DNA of 64,000 nucleotides from Ectobius pallidus (lineage: Eukaryota > Arthropoda > Insecta > Blattodea > Ectobiidae): NCBI GenBank assembly GCA_964059195.1, contig CAXKWD010000005.1, forward strand, positions 39,943,825 through 40,007,824. Direction: 5' to 3'. Positions 56,381 to 64,000 of the stretch are shown here, piece after piece (within the stretch, counting starts at the first letter, position 1; each line of letters begins with the position of its first letter). The position numbers and the translations under genes were made by a program. The notes below the pieces were generated by a model that worked only from the letters and a program-made list of their open reading frames with translations, did not search any database and had not been told where the DNA came from.

Positions 56381-58570
56381 TTCGAGTCTCTCATAGGGTG
56401 GTTAGGTGACTGTAGGTTGTATCAAGTGCACAATAGGTTCTCCCTCCCATGCTATTCTATCTAATCATGAACTTGATCAAAATATGTTGATTGGCTATAG
56501 TACTTGTCCCTCATTCATTGCCATATGGAAATTTTTTATTTCACTATTTTATCTGTAAGTATAAACAAGCAAGGCGTACAGAATGATTATTTGCCCTTTT
56601 GTTCAGACCAGAGGCTTTCACATATAATTCTGTTTGACTTAATAACATTTTTTTTGGTCTGGACATGAGTGACATGCTTTCACAAACATCTCTGCTCTCA
56701 CAGTGGTTAATGTAATCATGTGCTGCTTTCAGGGTTTTTTACATTTTGCAATATACTACGTGATTGCTGATTGACAAGCGTTCCATATTATGCAACTAGC
56801 TCACATTTCTAATATCTATCGATAACGCATCACTACCTAAAAAATATGGTCGGCATAGAAATAATTTAAAGAGAGAGATAGGTAGGTATTGTCATTCGAT
56901 CTTAAACTACGTAAGATAGGTTATGTCTGTTTCACTCTAGAATGGGAAACGTAATATCAGAGCAAAAAGGAAATTTTAATACGCAACGAAAATAATAACA
57001 GGTTACATCTCAAGTAGATTAAAAAAAAAAGACATTGCTTAATATTGCGCATTAGATAAACACGGGTGAAACCTTCACGTATAGAGGGGAACCAGTTTGT
57101 ACTCCCGTAATGCAAAGACGAAAAATATCAATTTCTAACTCCCGATCAACCCTATGACCTTTGTGTCATAGAATGCCGGTTAATAAGAGGACTGCAATTA
57201 CATGCGCTTAGAAGTGAGGGGTAAATATAGGCTACATAATATATGGAGCTTAGATCAAGAATACCTATCGTAAAAATCAGGCCACTTTGCATTATTTTAA
57301 ACTTCTTTTAACCAGTACGTAAACAGTAAATTTTTATAGTGAGTGATGCTTAGATATTGATGGCATAGAAAGCTTTTCTAGAAATTTCTAATAAACGGCC
57401 AAAAATTGCAGTTGGTCGTAATTCTATCGTAACAAGAAACCCAACTAACTAAATATGTAACAGCAAAAAGGACAAATATCAAGATGAAATTAATAATCCA
57501 ATAACTAAACTAAATTAACTAAACAGGAAAGTCTAGATTAAAACACAACCTCACAGCCAACGAAATTATGAAAACCTCCCAATATTAATAATAAAAAATC
57601 GCGAATGATGGACACCAATTTCAAACTAAAACACATTGTCAAAAGGGGTTATACCCAACCAATCGAAATTTAGACGGTCGAAAATACAAATTTTGAAACT
57701 ACAAGGGGTGAGGACACAATACATCAATTTTACATGATTTAAAATTCCCAAAGTAACAAATAATAAATGTGGGGCTCACCGTATCCAGTCCCAAAGCCCT
57801 AGTCGTCCACACACTATCACCGTCTATAGTTCTTGTATGATAATTTTTTAAAATGATATATAATGTTCTTATTACTTAACGTCAGTAAAATATATAGTCT
57901 ATTGGCTTTGTTACTGGCCGCGCCTCCTATCTTTCCCACCACAGTACCAACACTTCTGGTGAGAAATCCAAAGGAATAGATTATAGCAATAACAGCAGAA
58001 CGGACATTTAGGATCTTGCACTTATTATTCTCGAGAATGAGACAGCGTTTGTTTTGTTTATTGTATGTTCGACTCTACGAATGGAAGGACAATACCTACC
58101 ATTTTCTGAAACAGTGACGGGGAAAGTTCGGTCCTCGGTCGGGTCCAATGCGGCCCGCGATAGGGAAGGAGGAGAAAAATATTTTTCTTGCTCGATTGCT
58201 TTCCTTCCTATTGCATGACTCCAAGGTGAATTTTAACAGAACGTCAAGACTTTTAGCATTGGACAAACCTTGGATATTTTTATTATTCCATTTACTGTGG
58301 ACTGGACACAGTAAAACCGGGCATTCAGCACAAATTAGTTGAGTTACGAAGTAACAAATTGTTGCTTCTTAACGTATAGAAAATGGAATTCTGCAAGTCC
58401 TTACCAAAATTAAGTTTCCAAATTGTTATTTCTCTTGCCCAGAAGGTTATCGCCATGTGTGCATCCTCATAATATTATGTGCGCGAGCAAGTGTTTAATT
58501 CTTTGAAGCTTCGAAAAAGTTGTGTCAGAAACAGAATGACAGATTTTTTACTTCACTCCTGAGGCTCATC

Positions 58571-58574
<4 letters not shown>
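56381..58574. other. Intergenic DNA, nothing recognised
   Basis: No ORF with a domain and no repeat boundary was found. Confidence 0.5.

Positions 58575-58611
<37 letters not shown>
58575..58611. repeat. Poly(A) tract, 37 nt
   Basis: Uninterrupted A run. It could be the tail of a retroposed sequence ending here, but no matching body was recognised upstream. Confidence 0.9.
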
Positions 58612-58613
<2 letters not shown>

Positions 58614-58654
58614 GAGCGGAAGTAAGTTACAGTTATAGTTGCACCCATCTTATA

Positions 58655-59348
58655 CGAGGACCGTCCAGAAAGCAAAGAACGATTTGACATAGTAAATAAT
58701 AACGAAAGATATCAACACAAAACTTTATTTACAAAGATACATTACCTTACTCCATTCCTCAACGTAATCGCTATTGCTGTCAAGGCATTTATTTTAACGT
58801 GGTACCTATTTTTCAATGCCGATGTTTTACTCTTCTACCACCAAAGATCTGATCCTGGAGTTTCTGCTGAAAAGACAAGAAGTAAACGCAGAGGCCTATT
58901 AACGACTACGACGTGGTATCCAAAACTGAAAACATGGAACGTTGAAAAGGTGTTTTTAATTCACGGCAACGCTCGGCCTCGTTCAGTTGCTCAAACACAG
59001 ACGTTTTAAGTGGGAAATTTTTTGACATCCTTCTTACAGCCCTTAACTGGAACCCAGCGATTTTCACTTGTTTCCGAAACTAAAGAACTTTTTGGGTGGT
59101 AAAGAGTTCCCAAACGACGAAGACCTCAAAGTGGCAGTGATATCCTGACTCAGATCTTTGGCGGTAGAAGAGTATAACATCGGGATTGAATAACTGGTAC
59201 CACGTTACAATAAATGCCTTGACAGCAATGGCGATTATGTTGGGAAATAGAGTAAGATATAGTATCTTTGTAAATAAAGTTTTGTGTTGATATCTTTCGT
59301 TATTATTTAGTTATGCCAAATCGTTCTTTACTTTCTGGACGACTCTCG
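58655..59348 (+). mobile_element. Mariner rearranged into a ~200-bp-arm hairpin
   Basis: 58655-58860 is an inverted copy of 59145-59348 (about 85-90 percent identity), far longer than a mariner TIR. TA dinucleotides flank both ends (58653-58654, 59349-59350). The outer words CGTCCAGAAAG and AAAGAACGATTTG are typical mariner-like termini. The right arm includes the real C-terminus of a mariner transposase gene. The left arm is the same segment turned round, replacing the original left end. The loop 58861-59144 holds more transposase relic. Confidence 0.85.
58940..59250 (+). pseudogene. Mariner transposase relic
   Basis: NARPRSVAQTQT at about 58970 matches the mariner 'HDNARPH.A..T' block. The final frame reads DEDLKVAVIS-stop-LRSLAVEEYNIGIE, a further stop, then LVPRYNKCLDSNGDYVGK and TAG at 59248-59250. 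This is the standard 'GI.kLv.RydKCl...GDYvek' mariner end. Several stops and frameshifts make it dead. The left arm of the hairpin carries the same C-terminal codons on the minus strand. Confidence 0.82.
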
Positions 59349-59350
59349 TA

Positions 59351-61254
59351 CTTCTTCATATGTAAATAACAGAAAAAATAGTTCTGAAAATTCACCAGTT
59401 CAGGACTTCAATAAAATATTTTGGCCCACCTTGTGAAATGTTTCTGTCACTTCGCCCACTTCCATAGAAGTTTGGTATAAAACAATTCCATGCCGGCTAT
59501 ACTACGCATGAGTTAATACAATTGAACTTGATTTCTTATATTACTTTTTTATGATGTGGAAGGAGTGTGAATGCTCATGCATAATATTGAGAACTAGTAC
59601 AATGATGTAATACTATTCTCAAAACTAATGAGACAGTCATAACAAAAAGATTATTTGCTCATTCTTGCATTAGACCTACATGTCGCAAGACGAGTCTCCA
59701 GCATAGGCCTAGCAACACTTCTAACGGACATCACTTCAGCAATCTGTGTAAGCCCACTCAGCGGATCTTAAAATACAGCATTTCCAGGCAATTTAATTGG
59801 ACTTACTATGCATATCAGTGATCTTTCTATAGGCCTATTCAAGTTTCCAAGTAAGACTCACTATACAATTTTATCGTACAGTGACTTTGGTAATTTAGAT
59901 CTGTGCACATCTGACATATGCTTGATTATGGATTTTACATATGACAAGGTATATTTTAATTAATTTATGCCGTTTACTCTATGTTTTAATGTTTATGTGA
60001 CAATTTTATTCTCTATAGAGCTCATATCTTCGACTTTCACTGGCAAATTTTACTTTTAATTCTATGTGCACTCAGGTACGAGGCCTACACATTTTTATAC
60101 CTAAGATCATATGTTTGTACTTTAAACATTTGGGCCTATAGCAATTAAACAATCTATTATTTTCAATTTCATACTATTTCCTAATGCGTATATACTTATA
60201 AATACTTCTTCTTCTTGCCTATCATTTTGCTGTTATTTGTAATAAACTTTGCTTACACATATTTTTTGCACTGTTTCCACTAGTCTCTCGGTTTGTTCCA
60301 TAGGTTAATTTTCTTGCCTTATCTTATAAAGGGATATAAGGAGTAACCTTTTAAATACTTTCTAATGATTATCGTGTTTGCTATCATTTGATCAGTAGTA
60401 ATTTGAAAGTCATGTGAATAATGTAATATTATTGTATTATTATTACTGTTGTTATTATTATTACATTATTGTTATTATGAAATCTCCTAGTATAAAGACC
60501 ATTTTTAACTAGAGTTAAAATATAAAAATATTAATATAATACGACTTGGTCCAAACCTTCTATCCCATAATTTCGTTGGATTAATGATAGGTCTATATTT
60601 TGGCTGCCTTTTATCTGAAGTTGACTACAATGGTGTAGAAAAACCTGGCAATCCTGACAATACGAAGGAAAGAAATCTGGAATTCACTTACTATTCTGCT
60701 CCTACAACTTATATTGAATAGACCAATCACAAACATTAGCAATATCGGCACAAGATGCTTTGAAGTTTTGACAGAAAATAATTCGATACAATCACTATTT
60801 TGGAGTATGTGCTGTGACATTTAATTTAGTCTGAAAATATCGCCTTGCTCAATGTAGTTCTGCTACTCTCTACAGCTAAAACCAATTGCACTTAATACTA
60901 ATTACCAAACGAGCCATTTTTGCACGGGTGCTTGTGATTTATATTAATTCCATGTTTTTTAATTCTGCAGAATACATTATAATGAAACCAATTACACCGT
61001 GCATAACCAATTTTGTAGTATCAATGATAAATTCCTTCCCTTACATGATCAGTGAAATCTTTGAGACGGGTTTATATTACCGGTCTGTAATATGTAAAGC
61101 AAAGGAAACGGCTTAGTCCTGGCGAAGCCGATATTAAGTGAGGTATCGAGCAGGAACAACCAGAATAACATGTGGTGAGTAGCCAACGTGAGGCTTTGAA
61201 AACAGCGTACGTTTAACAATACAGTTCAATAATGTTAAAACTAAATACGATTTT
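59351..61254. other. AT-rich gap, nothing recognised
   Basis: ATT-rich tract at about 60425-60480. ORFs of 69-76 codons without domains. Confidence 0.5.
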
Positions 61255-61262
61255 ACTGTATC

Positions 61263-61989
61263 CAGTAGCGTAATGCAGGAAGGTTGGTCCCTCTGCAAAG
61301 TTAAATTTTGGCTCCTAACAAAACCATTCATAATCAAGCATAATGTTTTCACTAGCTTTCTTCGATCGGGGGAACATCAAAATTGATACGCTGACAGGAT
61401 CTCTGGGGTATTACATTTTCCTGTATTATTACCGTTAGGGGATATTATTATATTAACATTAGTACTTGTAATAAGGGGGCGCGGTTAGTCGAGGTCCTGC
61501 ACTACAAACCGGAAGGTCGCGGATTTGATGCCCGATGAAGTCGTTGGGATTTTCCCATTGACCTAATCCTTTCGGTGGCACTATGCACCTGTGTCAACCC
61601 GGCCTCTAATATAAATGTATACCAGGATTAATCCCGCAGGAAAAGGCGCCTGGTGCATAAGTTTGACATGAGAACCCTACCACCCTCATAAGCCGAATGC
61701 CTAAAAATCTTGGAACTTCAACCTCCTAGAACCTTGAAGGCTTCCCCGGCTTGTACAGTGATCACTTTAATTTTAGTAGGAATAGGTCTAGTAGTATTTG
61801 TAGTAGTAGTAGGTCTACTATAGGAAATTAGGAAATAAAGTATTTCCTAGATGATACGGAAGATACATCGCTTAACCTCCAAACACTGGCACAGGACAAC
61901 CTTACTTTTTTCCGGTTTTTATTTTGGGCCCCCTAGGACCAAGGGCTCTTCCGCATCGCGGGGTCTGCGAACCTTCAGTTACGCCACTG
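61263..61989. mobile_element. hAT-type element with CAGTGGCGTA-like ends
   Basis: Left CAGTAGCGTAATGCAGGAAG. The right end on the minus strand is CAGTGGCGTAACTGAAGGTT. Flanks ACTGTATC (61255-61262) and ACTGTCTC (61990-61997) differ at one of eight positions, fitting an aged hAT duplication. The CAGTGGCGTA terminus is well known among hAT elements of many animals. No transposase remains; a SINE sits inside. Confidence 0.75.
61468..61760 (+). mobile_element. tRNA-derived SINE nested in the hAT element
   Basis: GGGGGCGCGGTTAGTCGAGG (A-box region) and a B-box-like GCGGATTTGATGCCCG about 35 nt later make a tRNA-like head at about 61468-61532. The body runs through ATCCTTTCGGTGGCACTATG and ends near the AGTAGTAGTAGG short repeat at about 61800. 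Sequence type and GC content match common arthropod SINEs. Confidence 0.65.
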
Positions 61990-61997
61990 ACTGTCTC

Positions 61998-62926
61998 CGA
62001 ACACAAAATTTACAATAATAACAAATCAATATAAAATCATTTGAAAATAACAGCATGAAATTATGATTTCTAAAACAACGAAAACGAAACCAGAACAAGG
62101 TTAAAAGAAGCGTGCTTAGAAACACACTCGTCCTTCACGACGTCAAACATCGTATAATTCTTCAGGACTGAACATTCCCTCAGCTAACGGTGCACTCTAA
62201 AATAGTCGTTTTTTTCTTGAGAGCGTCAAGGGCGAAAAACAGTGTTATTACGCTACGAGAGAAAGACCATTAGACAAAGAAAGAGCTGTAAATGGAAATC
62301 TCGGGAAGCTGAAAGGAATCGAACATAGGACGTGAACAGACATAAAAATGAATAAAACCTTAGTTTCAAGGTTCCACATGCTGCTTTCTTCTGTATAAGA
62401 CGAAAGCCAAAGATTTACATTACATATGGGGGAAGAGATTTAAATTCTATTTATATAATTTTTACTTGAATATGTGAAGCATTTAAGGAAGTATGGTCCA
62501 TAACGCTAATACATAATGCACTCATGATCCTGGATCTAGAATAACTTGAGAACGGTTCTGAATAGAAATAAGGAAGGATTTTAATGACAAAAAATTCTGA
62601 CAACATCGCTCCATTGCGATGGTACAGGTACAAAATGAATGAATAAGAAAAGATCAGGTGCTTTTTGAAATCTAAAGTGGGTCCACCAGATGGAGATAAT
62701 TTCATAACTGAACCAGATTTCGTCTGTACAATGAATGATTTATGGTTAACCATCTAGTCGATTTTATTATTCCATAATAAATACAACCCGTCAATCTCTT
62801 ATGTTTCAAAATCCATTTGAGGTAAGTTGTTAATATTGAAATAAATTTTTTCTCTTCTGTAACTAACAATAATTACAAATTATTCAAAAAGATAATTAAT
62901 TATTTTATTGAAATACTAGCAAGTGC
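61998..62926. other. Gap, nothing firmly recognised
   Basis: A 100-codon minus-strand ORF (62753-62451, with SGSVMKLSPSGGPTLDFKKH) is the longest frame here, but I recognise no family. Confidence 0.45.
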
Positions 62927-63650
62927 ACGCGGCTTCGCCCACGTTGATTAAATCAAGAATTAAATATTAGGAGAATAATAATTAAACCATTATATTTATT
63001 AACACTTACACACGAATCATTCATAAACTAAACGATTAATAATAATTATAACAAGAGAACTAAAAATACAGCTTTGGAGTCCAACCGACGATTAGAAAGC
63101 GCCGCCTGAGAGAAACATCAGATTCTAGTTCTCTGACCCAGAAACCCCAGCACAGTGACTTCCGTCCAAATCGATTAATGTTTGCCCATTTAGGCCTATT
63201 TTCATTATCCTTCTTCCGTCTATGTTGACAATTTCAGATGTCTGCGGGCCTTGACATTATACGCAAATGAACTGACCAGGGTGGGCTTACAAAATTGAAC
63301 CGATCGATAATTCCATGCAATATGTTGAAAAAATCGAAATGCTCTTATTTTCAAGTTATGACAAAACAATCGAAGCCCCCTGCAATTGATTTGACAATTG
63401 AATTGTAAAAACGAAAACTGATGCTTCGATAATTCTAAAAATCATGTTTTCTGTCAGTTTTTCACTTATAACTCACAAACTAAAGTGAAAATTAAAAATC
63501 CTGTTTCGAGGTGCATTTGGCCACATTTCACTCCATCTGTGTTTAAAATTTCAGATCCCTGCGTGCAGTAGATTTTGCTGGGCATCGCACACAGACAGAG
63601 AGACAAACCGACAAATTCTTCCTCTTATTACAAAGAGATAGAAGAAATAG
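62927..63650 (+). mobile_element. Dispersed TACTAGC-type repeat, second subfamily
   Basis: Head TACTAGCAAGTGCACGCGGC then TTCGCCCACG. The tail near 63545-63610 is TTTCAGATCCCTGCGTGCAG ... CACACAGACAGAGAGACAAA. The GC-rich 'TGC.CGCGGCTTCGCCC' head and the 'CACACAGACAGA' tail are a very common arthropod dispersed-repeat pattern. No coding region. Confidence 0.55.
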
Positions 63651-63805
63651 AAGATAGAAGTAGAAAACAAGTGTTTTACAAACTGGCTTGCTTTGTTTTA
63701 ATAACCTAAATAAGCCTAAAAAGTGGCGGCGTATAGAAGTTGGGAATATGATTTCCATTAACAAGAGTCATCAGATCTAGTTTATGTTGTGCACTTACGT
63801 AGCTA

Positions 63806-63813
63806 TGTTGTTG

Positions 63814-63860
<47 letters not shown>

Positions 63861-63861
63861 T
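63806..63861. repeat. (GTT)n/(ATT)n microsatellite
   Basis: GTT units followed by about 15 ATT units, directly ahead of the next repeat head. Confidence 0.95.
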
Positions 63862-63862
63862 A

Positions 63863-64000
63863 TAGCTTAAAAGGCCCGGCGTCGCCCGGGTTTTTATTTT
63901 GTAATTTGAAATTAACTTATGAAGGATTTTCGCTTTTCAAACTCTAGGGCCTTGTATAATATGTAGGCCTACACAGAACTTGAAATGAGGAAGAACGACT
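63863..64000 (+). mobile_element. Dispersed CCCGG repeat, cut by window end
   Basis: AGCTTAAAAGGCCCGGCGTC then GCCCGGGTTTTTATTTTGTA matches the head at 3483 closely, and continues with TTAACTTATGAAGGA and AGGAAGAACGACT as there. The rest lies outside the window. Confidence 0.7.

Noticed and set aside
62451..62753. 100-codon minus-strand ORF
   Set aside because: Length is notable, but composition is unremarkable and no domain was recognised.

Overview
This window looks like intergenic DNA from a large, AT-rich arthropod genome, most likely an insect. Almost all interpretable sequence is transposable-element debris of eukaryotic, arthropod-typical families: Ty1/copia, hAT, mariner, PIF/Harbinger-like, Ginger-like, LINE 3' ends and many tRNA-derived SINEs. 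There are no operons, ribosome-binding sites, CRISPR arrays, rRNA genes or free-standing tRNA genes. The frequent 'taggcct' words and the SINE types remind me of orthopteroid or cockroach genomes, but that is recollection, not proof.

Layout. 1-5.1 kb: end of a 554-bp tandem repeat, a dispersed 'TACTAGC...CCCGG' element and a pair of SINEs in opposite orientation. 5.7-8.2 kb and 18.0-20.5 kb: two near-identical 2.5-kb DNA transposons with GGGTGGCGTGCACCA ends and TTA/TAA target duplications. An unoccupied paralogous target lies at 13.5 kb. 10.0-11.3 kb: a hAT remnant with TIRs, an 8-bp TSD and a broken transposase. 14.5-15.0 kb: a LINE 3' end. 16.5-17.8 kb and 41.5-42.2 kb: two copies of one DNA transposon, the first carrying a 305-bp inverted-repeat insert with a 12-bp TSD. 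20.5-21.4 kb: another TIR element. 22.9-24.1 kb: SINE pieces.

24.35-29.27 kb holds a complete, apparently autonomous Ty1/copia retrotransposon: two 229-bp LTRs with one difference, a 5-bp TSD, an internal tRNA-iMet primer-binding site and one uninterrupted 1391-aa gag-pol ORF. Next come a fold-back SINE (29.3-29.7 kb), a LINE ORF1/ORF2 fragment (32.75-33.4 kb), a TATA-type promoter candidate (33.95 kb), a hAT element nested inside a TA-flanked transposon (36.4-38.6 kb), a mini hAT-like element (40.2 kb), a LINE tail (43.2-43.7 kb), a mariner fragment (44.1-44.6 kb) and a 549-bp hAT MITE with a perfect TSD (45.2-45.7 kb).

48.2-50.85 kb is the most distinctive locus: a Ginger-like element, meaning a DNA transposon that encodes a retrotransposon-style integrase. 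It has long TIRs packed with palindromic subterminal repeats, and a nearly complete transposase (HHCC, DDE, PHD-like finger, Cys-rich tail) broken by small frameshifts. 54.5-55.8 kb is a TIR element that swallowed a LINE. 55.92-56.18 kb is the best host-gene candidate, an Arg/Ser-rich terminal exon followed by a poly(A) signal. 58.65-59.35 kb is a mariner rearranged into a giant hairpin. 61.26-61.99 kb is a hAT element containing a SINE.

Only the copia element looks functional. Everything else is nonautonomous, truncated or frameshifted. Host coding content is minimal: one probable RS-domain exon and one doubtful ORF.
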